Positions 26,232 through 34,535 of a stretch of 64,000 nucleotides of DNA are shown piece by piece. The translations under genes and the position numbers were made by a program. The notes under the pieces are model-generated. The model saw nothing but the letters and a program-made list of their open reading frames with translations. It searched no databases and was not told the DNA's origin. How positions within the stretch are numbered: position 1 is the first letter of the stretch; every line of letters starts with the position of its first letter. The DNA is from an uncultured Bacteroidales bacterium (GTDB lineage Bacteria > Bacteroidota > Bacteroidia > Bacteroidales > P3), in assembly GCA_900314925.1 (NCBI GenBank), contig OMXC01000009.1:1-64000 (forward strand), given 5' to 3'.

Positions 26232-27632
26232 ATGAAACTGCAATTCATGGGGGCCACCCGCGAGGTGACCGGCAGCAAACACCTGATAACCACCAAGCAC
26301 GGCGTGAAGATACTGCTCGACTGCGGCATGTACCAGGGCAAGGGTCTGGAGACCGACGCCATGAACCGCGACCTGGGCTTCGACCCGCAGGAGATCGACT
26401 ACCTGATACTCAGCCATGCGCACATTGACCACAGCGGCCTGATACCCTTCATCTACAAGAACGGCTTCCGCGGCACGGTGCTCTGCACCCCCGCCACGCG
26501 CGACCTCTGCGCCATCATGCTGGCCGATGCTGGCCGCATACAGGAGCAGGACACGCATACCTTCAACAAGAAGCGCAAGGCCCAGGGGCTGGAGCCCGTG
26601 GAGCCCATCTACGACGAGCAGGACGCCCAGGCCTGCATGAGCTGCTTCATCAGCGTGCCTTACCACAAGAAGTTCAACATAGAGGGCGAGGTGACGGTGG
26701 AGTTCTTCGACGCCGGACACATACTCGGGTCGGCGCTCGTATACCTCGAAATCAAGGACGGACGCCGCAAGATACGCCTCGGCTTCACGGGCGACATAGG
26801 GCGCTACGACAAGCAGATACTCAAGGACCCAGAGCCTTTCCCGCAGGTGGACTACCTCATCATGGAGAGCACCTACGGCGACCGTCTGCACGAGAGCATG
26901 GAGAGCGCCGAGCAGGAGCTGCTGATGGCCGTGCTCGACACCTGTACCAAGAAGAAGGGCAAGCTCATCATACCCAGCTTCGCCATCGGGCGCGCCCAGG
27001 AAATCATCTATGCCCTCGACCGTCTGGAGCACAGCAAGCTGCTGCCGGACATCGATGTGTTCGTCGACAGCCCCCTCTCAATCTCGGCCACGGACATCAT
27101 GCGGCTGCACACGGAGTGCTTCAACGACGCCATCGCCGAATACTGCCAGACAGACCCCGACCCCTTCGGGTTCAACCGTCTGCACTACATACACACCGTC
27201 ATGGAGAGCAAGCAGCTCAACGTGCGCCACAAGCCCTGCGTCATCATCGCCGCCAGCGGCATGATGGAAGCCGGCCGCGTGAAGCACCACCTGGCCAACC
27301 ACATCGACAACCCCGCCACGACGGTGCTCTGCGTGGGCTACTGCGAGCCGAGCACGCTGGGCGCCAAGATCATGCGTGGCGACGAGGAGGTCAGCATCTT
27401 CGGCCAGCGCCACAAGGTGCGCGCCGAGCTGCGCCGCATAGACTCCCTCTCCGGCCACGGCGACTATCGCGAGATGATGCGCTACATAGGCTGTCAGGAC
27501 AAGAAGAAGGTGAAGCGCCTCTTCCTCGTCCACGGCGAAGAGGAGACGCAGCAGCATTTCGCCGAGACCCTCGGCAAGGACGGCTGGAAGCACATCAGCA
27601 TACCGCAGTTCCGCGAGGAGGTGGAGCTGTGA
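26232..27632 (+). CDS. Metallo-beta-lactamase/beta-CASP RNA-processing nuclease
   Basis: 466 aa. N-terminal metal site motif SHAHIDHSGLIP (HxHxDH), then GHILGSALV and FTGDIGRYD, and the beta-CASP insert with KLIIPSFAIGRAQEI, SPLSISAT and the SGHGDYREMM end. Matches the RNA-specific MBL/beta-CASP exonuclease group found widely in Bacteroidetes. Cytoplasmic. Starts 11 bases after the preceding stop. Isoleucine codons in the first ~260 codons split evenly between ATA and ATC. Confidence 0.93.
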   Translation: MKLQFMGATREVTGSKHLITTKHGVKILLDCGMYQGKGLETDAMNRDLGFDPQEIDYLILSHAHIDHSGLIPFIYKNGFRGTVLCTPATRDLCAIMLADAGRIQEQDTHTFNKKRKAQGLEPVEPIYDEQDAQACMSCFISVPYHKKFNIEGEVTVEFFDAGHILGSALVYLEIKDGRRKIRLGFTGDIGRYDKQILKDPEPFPQVDYLIMESTYGDRLHESMESAEQELLMAVLDTCTKKKGKLIIPSFAIGRAQEIIYALDRLEHSKLLPDIDVFVDSPLSISATDIMRLHTECFNDAIAEYCQTDPDPFGFNRLHYIHTVMESKQLNVRHKPCVIIAASGMMEAGRVKHHLANHIDNPATTVLCVGYCEPSTLGAKIMRGDEEVSIFGQRHKVRAELRRIDSLSGHGDYREMMRYIGCQDKKKVKRLFLVHGEEETQQHFAETLGKDGWKHISIPQFREEVEL

Positions 27633-27711
27633 GAGTTAGGAGTTAAGAGTTAAGAGTTTTGAGTTTTAAGTTTTAAGTTAGGAGTGGGTAATGGTAATTT
27701 CAATATTCAAT

Positions 27712-27942
27712 AACCCCGTAGTGGTTCATCTTAATGGCAAACGACAGAATCTCCAATTAACAACCCCGTAGTGGTTCATCTTAATGGCAAACAACAGAAT
27801 CTCCAATTAACAGCCCCGTAGGGGTTTCATATAAATAGCAAACACCCGATAATCCGCACCACCCAAACCCCGTAGGGGTTTCATATCAATAGTAAACACA
27901 CGGTAATCCTCCATTCTAAAACCCCGTAGGGGTTTCATATAA
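27712..27942 (+). repeat. Five-copy 50/54-bp tandem array upstream of pspC
   Basis: Copies start at 27712, 27762, 27812, 27866 and 27920 (spacing 50, 50, 54, 54). Each begins AACCCCGTAGKGGTT, followed by CATMTWAATRGCAAAC in the first four. The last three cores are perfect hairpins (AACCCC/GGGGTT, loop GTA; the third begins AGCCCC). Before it, 27640-27680 holds 7-bp GAGTTWA/GAGTTTT units. The array ends about 20 bases before the pspC ATG; it fills the gap 27633-27959. Confidence 0.85.
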
Positions 27943-27959
27943 ATCAGATAAATAAAACA

Positions 27960-28169
27960 ATGGAAAACAACGGCAACTACAAGCGCTTGACGCGCAGCAC
28001 CACCGACCGCCGCATCGCCGGCGTCTGCGGCGGCCTGGCCAAATACCTCAACGTGGACCCCACGGTGGTCCGCATAGTCTTCCTCGTGGCCCTGCTCTTC
28101 GGCAGCCTCGGCTTCTGGGCCTACCTCATCGTCTGGCTCGCCGCCCCCGAGGACAACAGAATAGAATAA
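27960..28169 (+). CDS. PspC domain protein, 69 aa
   Basis: Short PspC-type protein: YKRLTRSTTDRRIAGVCGGLAKYLNVDPTVVRIVFLVALLFGSLGFWAYLIVWLAAPE, i.e. the conserved cytoplasmic head and a re-entrant or paired hydrophobic segment. In other bacteria such proteins act in membrane stress responses. It starts 18 bases after the last array repeat and lies 9 bases before cstA, so it shares that transcript. Confidence 0.9.
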   Translation: MENNGNYKRLTRSTTDRRIAGVCGGLAKYLNVDPTVVRIVFLVALLFGSLGFWAYLIVWLAAPEDNRIE

Positions 28170-28178
28170 CAGAGAGAT

Positions 28179-29627
28179 ATGATAACATTTATTATTTCAG
28201 TGGTTTTGCTGGTACTGGGCTACTGGCTTTACTCTAAGGTTATTGAACGTGTCATCGGCGTGGACCCCAAGCGCGTGACGCCGGCCGTGGCGCATCCCGA
28301 CGGGGTGGACTATGTGCCCATGAAGCCGTGGCGCGTGTTCCTCATCCAGTTCCTCAACATCGCAGGCGTGGGGCCCATCTGCGGCGCCATCATGGGTGCC
28401 CAGTTCGGCACCGCCTCGTTCCTGTGGATTGTGTTCGGCTGCATCTTCGCCGGTGCGGTGCACGACTTCATCAGCGGCTTCATCTCCATCCGTATGGACG
28501 GCGCCTCGCTGCCCGAGATTCACGGCAAGTACCTGGGCAACGGCATGAAGCAGTTCATGCGCGGCTTCACGGTGCTGCTGATGATACTGGTGGGTGCCGT
28601 GTTCGTGAACACACCCGCCGTGCTGCTCAACCAGAACTTCACGCCCGACTGGAACATCTTTATCTGGGTGGGCATCATCTTCGCCTACTATCTGCTGGCC
28701 ACCCTGCTGCCTATCGACAAGGTGATCGGCAAAATATACCCCATCTTCGGCATCCTGCTGTTGGCAATGGCCGTGGCCATCGTGGTGGCCTTTGTGGTCT
28801 ACCGGGTGCCGGTGCCCGAGGTGTGGGACGGCCTGGAGAACCGCCACCCCAAGGCCGCCAGCAACCCCATCTTCCCCATGATGTTCATCAGCATCGCCTG
28901 CGGCGCCATCAGCGGCTTCCACGCCACGCAGTCGCCCCTCATGGCGCGCTGCATGGTCAATGAGAAGCAGGCCCGCCCCATCTTCTACGGTGCCATGATC
29001 ACCGAAGGCGTCGTGGCCCTCATCTGGGCTGCCGCCGCCACCTATTTCTTCCACGACAAGCCTGAGCTCTGCATCGGCAAGAGCGGCAACGACATGGTGG
29101 GCGTCATCGCCAACGAGTGGTTCCCCAAAGCCATCGCCGTCATCTGCATCCTCGGCGTCATCAGCGCCGCCGTCACCAGCGGCGACACCGCCCTGCGGTC
29201 GGCACGCCTCATCGTGGCCGACTTCATGCATGTGGACCAGAAGCCCATACCCAAGCGTCTGCTCGTGGCCCTGCCGGTCTTCGTGCTGGCCGCCGCACTG
29301 CTCATCTTCTCGCTGGCCGACGCCGAGGGCTTCCAGGTCATCTGGCGCTACTTCTCGTGGGCCAACCAGTTCCTGTCGATGGTCACGCTGTGGGCAATCA
29401 CGGTCTTCCTTTCAAGGCACCTGCACGGCAAGGCATGGTACTGGATCACCCTTATCCCCGCCCTCTTCATGAGCATGGTGACCATCAGCTTCCTGCTGGT
29501 GGCCGAAAAGGAGGGCCTCGGCAGCGTCCTGCCCCGCACCGCCGGCTACTGCATCGCCGCCGTCATCACCGCGGCCCTCGGCGTGCTGTTCTTCGTCAAG
29601 AAAAAACACAGTGAAACAATAAAATAA
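28179..29627 (+). CDS. cstA: Carbon starvation protein CstA family (peptide/pyruvate transporter)
   Basis: 482 aa, more than ten membrane segments, the shorter CstA form common in this phylum. Family marks: IGVDPKRVTPAVAHPDGVDYVP near the N-terminus, FLNIAGVGPICGAIMGAQFG, SGFISIRMDGASLPEIHGKYLG and GAISGFHATQSPLMARCM. CstA proteins import peptides or pyruvate during carbon limitation. Inner membrane. Probably co-transcribed with pspC. Confidence 0.93.
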   Translation: MITFIISVVLLVLGYWLYSKVIERVIGVDPKRVTPAVAHPDGVDYVPMKPWRVFLIQFLNIAGVGPICGAIMGAQFGTASFLWIVFGCIFAGAVHDFISGFISIRMDGASLPEIHGKYLGNGMKQFMRGFTVLLMILVGAVFVNTPAVLLNQNFTPDWNIFIWVGIIFAYYLLATLLPIDKVIGKIYPIFGILLLAMAVAIVVAFVVYRVPVPEVWDGLENRHPKAASNPIFPMMFISIACGAISGFHATQSPLMARCMVNEKQARPIFYGAMITEGVVALIWAAAATYFFHDKPELCIGKSGNDMVGVIANEWFPKAIAVICILGVISAAVTSGDTALRSARLIVADFMHVDQKPIPKRLLVALPVFVLAAALLIFSLADAEGFQVIWRYFSWANQFLSMVTLWAITVFLSRHLHGKAWYWITLIPALFMSMVTISFLLVAEKEGLGSVLPRTAGYCIAAVITAALGVLFFVKKKHSETIK

Positions 29628-29637
29628 TAAAAAACAC

Positions 29638-29667
29638 GTTGCTATTACAGAAAAAGTTGTATCTTTG
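29638..29667 (+). promoter_or_regulatory. Promoter of the YD-like secreted protein gene
   Basis: GTTG (29638-29641), 18 bases, TATCTTTG (29660-29667). It rules out the in-frame ATG at 29639 and favours ATG 29681 or 29690. Confidence 0.65.
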
Positions 29668-29689
29668 CACTTTGAAAACAATGACAGAA

Positions 29690-30517
29690 ATGAAGAAAAA
29701 TATCGCTCTCATCCTCGCCCTGCTCGTTGTGGGCACGGCATTTGCAGGTCCCAAGCCCCGCAAGAACTCGCGCACCGAAATGGGCATCCACGGCAACGCG
29801 TTGTATGTGATTGAGTACACCTACAACCTGCGCGGCGGCCGCGACGGTGGCCGTCAGCTCATCTGCATCGATAGCATCACCTTCGACAAGCGCGGCAACT
29901 TCGCCGACAAGTTCCGCACCAAGGCCGACGACTACACGTGGTACTCGTATTTCTTCGACGTCAACGGCTACAGCCTCGGCTGGAACGAATACAACCGCGA
30001 GAAGATGCTCACCGGCCGCACCGCCTACCTCAACGACCGCGACGGCAACCGCATAGAGCGCACCGTCTTCCTCGGCAACCAGATGACCAAGAAGGAGAGC
30101 AGCACCTTCAAGAACGGCCAGAAGGTGGAGGAGCAGAGCTTCGATGAGACCGGCGAGATGACCGAGAAGCGCACCTACAAGTACGACCAGAAGGGCAACT
30201 GCATAGAGATGGAGTTCTACAACCGCGACGGCGAGTTGATGCAGCACTACCTCTACAAGTACGACGCCCGCGGCAACCGCATAGAGTGGCGCTTCTACGA
30301 CGCCGACGAGTTCCTCTCGGCCCTGACCACCTATTACTACGACGACCACGACAACCTGATCGAGGTCAGCTCGTTCAACTACGACGAACACCTCAACTGG
30401 AAGCACAGCTACGTCTACGAATACGACGAGGACGACAACTGGGTGCGCCAGACCATCTACCGCAACAACGTGCCCTACCAGGTCATCGAGCGCGAAATCG
30501 CCTTCCCGGCGAACTGA
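29690..30517 (+). CDS. Secreted protein with YD/RHS-like repeats, 275 aa
   Basis: Signal peptide MKKNIALILALLVVGTAFA. The mature part has repeats of about 20 residues built around YDxxGNxIExxFYNxDGE (e.g. YKYDQKGNCIEMEFY, YKYDARGNRIEWRFY, YYDDHDNLIEVSSF), the pattern of YD/RHS repeats. Likely periplasmic or surface-exposed; function unknown. ATG 29681 would add MTE. The longer frame from 29639 starts upstream of the promoter and is rejected. Confidence 0.75.
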   Translation: MKKNIALILALLVVGTAFAGPKPRKNSRTEMGIHGNALYVIEYTYNLRGGRDGGRQLICIDSITFDKRGNFADKFRTKADDYTWYSYFFDVNGYSLGWNEYNREKMLTGRTAYLNDRDGNRIERTVFLGNQMTKKESSTFKNGQKVEEQSFDETGEMTEKRTYKYDQKGNCIEMEFYNRDGELMQHYLYKYDARGNRIEWRFYDADEFLSALTTYYYDDHDNLIEVSSFNYDEHLNWKHSYVYEYDEDDNWVRQTIYRNNVPYQVIEREIAFPAN

Positions 30518-30531
30518 TAATAATCAAGGCT

Positions 30532-30759
30532 ATGGACACCGTGCAGATAACCCTCAACGCCGAAAACAAAGGAATTGTCGACATGCTACGCAATCTGCTG
30601 ATGCAGATGCGAGGCGTCAGCAATGTGTCTGTCAGCACGACCGATGACTTTGACATTACGGCCACCCCGGCGTATCAAGAGTCCATGGACGATATCGCCA
30701 ACGGGCGCGTATATCATGCCGCCAATGCCAAAGAAATGTTTGCACAGATACTCGGCTGA
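30532..30759 (+). CDS. Antitoxin of a YafQ-type toxin-antitoxin pair, 75 aa
   Basis: Small protein with N-terminal beta/helix MDTVQITLNAENKGIVDMLR and an acidic C-terminal helix (YQESMDDIANGRVYHAANAKEMFAQIL), the layout of type II antitoxins whose tail wraps the toxin. Its stop overlaps the toxin ATG by one base (TGATG frame step), so the pair is coupled. Antitoxin family not certain; called mainly from position. Confidence 0.75.
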   Translation: MDTVQITLNAENKGIVDMLRNLLMQMRGVSNVSVSTTDDFDITATPAYQESMDDIANGRVYHAANAKEMFAQILG

Positions 30760-31034
30760 TGTATGAAGTCATCTATACCAGGCGCTTTGTCAAGGATGTG
30801 AGACTGTGCGTCAAACGGGGTCTTGACATATCCTTGCTTGAAGAAGCCGTCGATCTGCTGCAAAACACAGGAACACTGCCAGCGAAATATCATGCCCACA
30901 AACTGGTGGGCAATCGAAAAGACGAGTGGGAATGTCATATTAGGCCAGACTGGCTGCTCTGCTGGCGACAAGACGACCAGCAACTGACACTCCTCTTTGT
31001 CAACACCGGCACACATGCCGACCTGTTTAAATAG
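30759..31034 (+). CDS. YafQ family mRNA interferase toxin
   Basis: 91 aa, normal for RelE/YafQ toxins. YTRRFVKDVRLCVKRG at the N-terminus and the YafQ block LVGNRKDEWECHIRPDWLLCW...NTGTHADLF near the C-terminus, with the expected catalytic His (ECH), Asp (RPD) and final His (GTH). Such toxins cut mRNA on the ribosome. All key residues are present, so it is probably functional. Confidence 0.9.
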   Translation: MYEVIYTRRFVKDVRLCVKRGLDISLLEEAVDLLQNTGTLPAKYHAHKLVGNRKDEWECHIRPDWLLCWRQDDQQLTLLFVNTGTHADLFK

Positions 31035-31124
31035 AATATTAACCAAACCATCGTGCCAATGAAGCATAGCGCATAGAACAATATGCACATCATAGAATAG
31101 GAAAGAAGCGAAACGAGCTTATCT

Positions 31125-31253
31125 GGTCATTCTGAAAACTTCGACACTTTTCAAACTTTACCAGGAACGGCGACGGCGCTCCCGTCAATATGGCGTGGGC
31201 TTTAATACGTTGAAGTTTGGTAAAGTTAGGTAGTCGAAGACCTCAGAATGACC
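31125..31253. repeat. 129-bp imperfect inverted repeat, MITE-like
   Basis: Ends are exact complements for 11 bases (GGTCATTCTGA / TCAGAATGACC), then CTTCGAC/GTCGAAG and AACTTTACCA/TGGTAAAGTT continue the arms to about 40 bases, around a GC-rich centre. Lies in the 302-base gap after the toxin gene. No open frame of note. Confidence 0.65.
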
Positions 31254-31336
31254 GATGGAGACACAAAGTACCACGCTCTTTTTATGTGCATATCCTCTCT
31301 TGGGTACAAAAGCAACATTAATAAAAATGATACAAA

Positions 31337-31972
31337 ATGAAAACAAACATCAAACTCATCGCAGCCATGATGATGGCAACAGCCTTGCTCTTCTCGGCAT
31401 GCAAGAAGGAAGAAGGAACGTCCGAAACACCAAACACTCCGCCTGACGTTCCTGCAACGCCAACCGTCACCAACGCCACATTCACTTTTGACGGTCAGAC
31501 GGTACAATTGGGCAGTCTCTCCACTAAAGTAAAACAATTCACAACCTCCTATGGCACCAATGGTCAACGGCTGGTAATTGATGCGGCTTCAACCGAAAAG
31601 CCCGCGGGTTGCACGATGAACATGCCGACTTTCCACATCGTAATAGAGCAGGTGGGTGGCGACGCAACCTGGCGTATTATCCGCGACAGCACCTACGCCT
31701 ACACGGACGACATGCTGGCTAACGAAACACAGCGCAACTATTTCACCGAGTCGGTGAACGCCCAAACCGTCCGCCCCGTCAAGCCAAACTACATCCATTG
31801 GTCTTCCTCACAGTATACAGACCGTCCTGTCAACAGCGAAAACAAGACTGTGAGCATCAATTGCCAAATCACATTCCAGGGTGTTTATGAGATGGAGACC
31901 ACGCACACCTACAATCCGCAAGACCTAAAATACTTGAGTGTCTCCATTCAGGAAAACCCTTACACGGAATAG
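31337..31972 (+). CDS. Hypothetical lipoprotein, 211 aa
   Basis: Lipoprotein signal (IAAMMMATALLFSAC, then KKEEGTSETPNTPP linker). The mature domain is beta-rich with several Thr and Tyr strands; no family recognised. Less GC-rich than the neighbours. Followed 23 bases later by a terminator. Likely on the outer membrane. Confidence 0.75.
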   Translation: MKTNIKLIAAMMMATALLFSACKKEEGTSETPNTPPDVPATPTVTNATFTFDGQTVQLGSLSTKVKQFTTSYGTNGQRLVIDAASTEKPAGCTMNMPTFHIVIEQVGGDATWRIIRDSTYAYTDDMLANETQRNYFTESVNAQTVRPVKPNYIHWSSSQYTDRPVNSENKTVSINCQITFQGVYEMETTHTYNPQDLKYLSVSIQENPYTE

Positions 31973-31995
31973 TGACGACTTCACAACAGCGAAAG

Positions 31996-32020
31996 GAGCC
32001 TCTCTGCGAGGCTCTTTTTT
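31996..32020 (+). terminator. Rho-independent terminator
   Basis: 7-bp stem GAGCCTC/GAGGCTC with a 5-base loop and T6. Ends the lipoprotein gene; the next gene is convergent. Confidence 0.9.
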
Positions 32021-32024
32021 GTTT

Positions 32025-32729
32025 TCAGAAGAGGGCCAGCTGGCGGACGCCTTGCTGGCAGTGGTGCTGGTAGGGGCAGGCGTAGGGGGTGAGGCAGTGC
32101 TGGCCCGTGGGGGTGTCTGGCTCGGCGGTGGCGCGGACGATGGTCTTCATCTCGGCGATGTTGGCGGCGATGCGGTCGCCCTCGGCGGCGAGGTCGGCGG
32201 TGAGGTCGACGATGGCGAAGGGCCCATCCTGCCCATTAGCCCCATTAACCCCATCCAACCCATTATAAACAATAGAGAAACTGTTCACCTCGCGGCAGTG
32301 CGAGATGACGTAGTGCTGCAGGGCGGCGTCGCGGCGGTAGGTGTCGCTGAGGGTGGTGCCGGACTTCACTTCGTAGATGTCAAGGCTGCCGTCGTCACGC
32401 TGGCAGACGACGTCGGCCAGCACCAGTACGTCGTCGTACTGGAAGCCGGCCTCGAAAAGGACTGTCTTTGCGGCCGAGCACGGCCGCAAATCGAGGAGCT
32501 CGGCGGTGCGCGCGGGGTAGAGGTCGACGTTGCGCCCCAGCTCGGCGCTGAGGTCGATGCCGTCGGGGAAGCGGGACTTGAAGGCGTACTCGAAGTCGCG
32601 GCCGCGGTCGAAGCGGCGCATCTGCTCGGCGGTGTAGCGCGCCAGGCGCGGCTCGTGGACGTCGAGCCACAGCGCCCGCTCGCACTGCAGGCCACGGATG
32701 TATTTGCTCTTGCTCAGCAGATGGGTCAT
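32025..32729 (-). CDS. PD-(D/E)XK nuclease with Cas4-like cysteine layout, 234 aa
   Basis: From the ATG at 32729 (MTHLLSKSKYIRGLQCERALWL), the likelier start; ATG 32753 is possible. RecB-type nuclease motifs: RGRDFEYAFKSRFP, VLADVV, IYEVKSGT and the following DAALQHYV. One Cys near the N-terminus (LQCERALW) and three at the C-terminus (HCLTPYACPYQHHC) match the 4Fe-4S ligand layout of Cas4/AddB-type nucleases. No CRISPR genes nearby. The N-terminus resembles the nuclease part of DUF2779 proteins. Probably acts on DNA ends. Confidence 0.75.
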   Translation of the reverse strand: MTHLLSKSKYIRGLQCERALWLDVHEPRLARYTAEQMRRFDRGRDFEYAFKSRFPDGIDLSAELGRNVDLYPARTAELLDLRPCSAAKTVLFEAGFQYDDVLVLADVVCQRDDGSLDIYEVKSGTTLSDTYRRDAALQHYVISHCREVNSFSIVYNGLDGVNGANGQDGPFAIVDLTADLAAEGDRIAANIAEMKTIVRATAEPDTPTGQHCLTPYACPYQHHCQQGVRQLALF

Positions 32730-32748
32730 GTTTCCGCAGATTTTATTT

Positions 32749-32825
32749 CTCAATCAGATTGTAAAAGATTTTAAAAGAATATTCCTGTCCCACTTTCTTT
32801 TCTAATCTTTTAAAATCTGATTGAG
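32749..32825. repeat. AT-rich inverted repeat at the 3' end of the LOG gene
   Basis: Left arm starts CTCAATCAGATTGTAAAAGA; right arm ends TTTTAAAATCTGATTGAG; 27 of 29 bases pair. The right arm is the coding end of the LOG gene (codons for LNQILKD and stop), so the left arm is an inverted copy of it. Can act as a terminator or mRNA 3' hairpin. Confidence 0.75.
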
Positions 32826-33371
32826 CTTAAAGAATATGTCTTCCACCGAATCTGCCGCCACCAGCCCCGCGGTGCTGCGGAGGAGGCCTTCGGCGCGCAT
32901 GGCGTCGAGCTGGGCGAGGAAGGGGTTGTAGTAGCCGCCGAGGTTCAATAATATCATCGGCTTGCCCTGGGACTGGTTCGCTCCACTTCGGTCGCGCACC
33001 AGCCCCAGCTGGTTGGCGACCATGACCTCGAGCACCTCGTCGAGGGTGCCGATGCCGCCGGGGAGGGCCACGAAGGCGTCGCTGTGGGCGATGAGGTATT
33101 CCTTGCGCTCGGCGAGGGTGCGGACGCGGACGAGCTCGCTGACGGGCTGCGAGTGGATGATGTCGTCGCTGAAGAAGGTGGGAATGACGCCCACCACGCG
33201 GCCGCCTTCCTGCAGGGCCGCGCCGCTGGTGGCGCCCATCAGTCCCAGATTGCTGCCGCCGTAGAGCAGCGTGTGGCCGCCGCGGGCGATGGCGCGGCCG
33301 AGCTGCCGCGCGGCCTCTGTGATTTGTTCGCTGCGCGGGAGCGACGCCCCGCAGAAGACGGAGATGTTCAT
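32802..33371 (-). CDS. LOG family protein (TIGR00730, nucleotide 5'-monophosphate phosphoribohydrolase)
   Basis: 189 aa from the ATG at 33371 (MNISVFCGASLPRSE). Rossmann-like fold with the hallmark PGGIGTLDE motif and GGSNLGLMG. Enzymes of this family release bases from nucleoside 5'-monophosphates. The frame extends to 33401 without a better start. Cytoplasmic. Part of the long minus-strand gene run. Confidence 0.93.
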   Translation of the reverse strand: MNISVFCGASLPRSEQITEAARQLGRAIARGGHTLLYGGSNLGLMGATSGAALQEGGRVVGVIPTFFSDDIIHSQPVSELVRVRTLAERKEYLIAHSDAFVALPGGIGTLDEVLEVMVANQLGLVRDRSGANQSQGKPMILLNLGGYYNPFLAQLDAMRAEGLLRSTAGLVAADSVEDIFFKLNQILKD

Positions 33372-33416
33372 TGTGTTGTTTCTGTTTTCATTGCCGTCCA
33401 CGAGGACGGCAGCCGG

Positions 33417-33887
33417 TTATTGCTGCTCAAGAATTGGTATGCTGCTGTTGTCAAGGAAAATGGTGTCTTGAGGAAGGTCGGGGGGATAAACACTAATTCT
33501 AGTTAAACCACGTTTGCCAGCTTCGGCTTTTATTTTTTCATATTCAGTTTGAGTAAGCACAATTACATCAATATCGGAGTATGAAAAATCAACATCTTTC
33601 TTTACATAGCAATTGAGTACGTACACCTGCAAAATGTCGGCAGACGGAGCAATGAATAGTTCACTCCCATAAAAGCAAAAGCTGCTGTCAATATTGTTTG
33701 TGTCTTTTTGAATCATTATCCGTTCATGTCCACCTGATAGGCCATACCTTTCTGCCGAGACATAGGCGTATGTGTATCCCGAATCATATATTGGGAAGAA
33801 TCTCTTACCTACGCTGAAGTCGCTTTTGCAGGCGGTCATCATTCCGAGGGCGCACACCATAGCGCCGAGCAAAAATATCTTCTTCAT
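33417..33887 (-). CDS. Short lipoprotein, 156 aa
   Basis: Signal MKKIFLLGAMVCALGMMTAC with the lipidated Cys at residue 20. Unknown mature domain with many aromatic residues. Its 5' flank (CAATAAACACATTTAGACA before the ATG) is almost the same as that of the gene starting at 34475, part of a local duplication. Lower GC than the core genes. Confidence 0.75.
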   Translation of the reverse strand: MKKIFLLGAMVCALGMMTACKSDFSVGKRFFPIYDSGYTYAYVSAERYGLSGGHERIMIQKDTNNIDSSFCFYGSELFIAPSADILQVYVLNCYVKKDVDFSYSDIDVIVLTQTEYEKIKAEAGKRGLTRISVYPPDLPQDTIFLDNSSIPILEQQ

Positions 33888-33983
33888 TGTCTAAATGTGT
33901 TTATTGTTTTACTTCATTTTGTTGTTTTATCCGGTCAGTTTCACCGCGCATATCGTCAGGGTCTTGATTTGGGTGTGCATCGT

Positions 33984-34475
33984 TTATACGTATTGTTCTG
34001 CCAATTCTGTAATCTTCTTCGCCAATGCCTTGGTCTCTTCCTGCGTCATGCTGATTCCGATGCGGTAGCTCTGCCCTCCGGAATGAATGACCCGCAAGGT
34101 GTAAGGATTCCACACGTCACGATTCTCGTAGTCGCAATACTCCACTTTGGTGATGGCCGACAGCGGTATCTCTTTCCGATGCCTGAACATGAGGTTGCGA
34201 TACTCAACGACCAGCATCTCGTGCTGAACCGATATTGTTTCCGTCGCGCGTTTGTTTTGCAGATAGATTTCTAAATTGTACAGCACCACCGAGACAGACA
34301 AAAGCGTCAAAAGAATCGTCGCAACCAAGGCGGTCTCCGACGCTCCGAAGCCGTATCGGCATAATATGAATATCATGCATATGCAAGCGATAACGGACAT
34401 GTAGCCTTGGTATGCCGCCCAAGAGCGTTCGTAGTACAACTCGTTTTTTGCATTGTTTGTCGCAAGTGCCTTCAT
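33984..34475 (-). CDS. Membrane protein with two TM segments and a PH-like C-terminal domain
   Basis: 163 aa from the ATG at 34475; the frame reaches 34505, but the duplicated flank that also precedes the gene at 33887 ends exactly at this ATG. Two hydrophobic helices (GYMSVIACICMIFILC and LVATILLTLLSVSVVL), then a beta-rich region (ISVQHEMLVVEYRNLMFRHR) like bacterial PH domains. Inner membrane. Function unknown. Confidence 0.7.
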   Translation of the reverse strand: MKALATNNAKNELYYERSWAAYQGYMSVIACICMIFILCRYGFGASETALVATILLTLLSVSVVLYNLEIYLQNKRATETISVQHEMLVVEYRNLMFRHRKEIPLSAITKVEYCDYENRDVWNPYTLRVIHSGGQSYRIGISMTQEETKALAKKITELAEQYV

Positions 34476-34535
34476 TGTCTCAATGTGTTTATTGTTCGTC
34501 TGCAATTTGTTGCTTCATGCGTGCATTTTCACCGC

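Noticed and set aside
27712..27942. CRISPR array
   Set aside because: Repeats are evenly spaced, but the inter-repeat segments of the first two copies are almost the same, the period changes from 50 to 54, and no cas gene is near.
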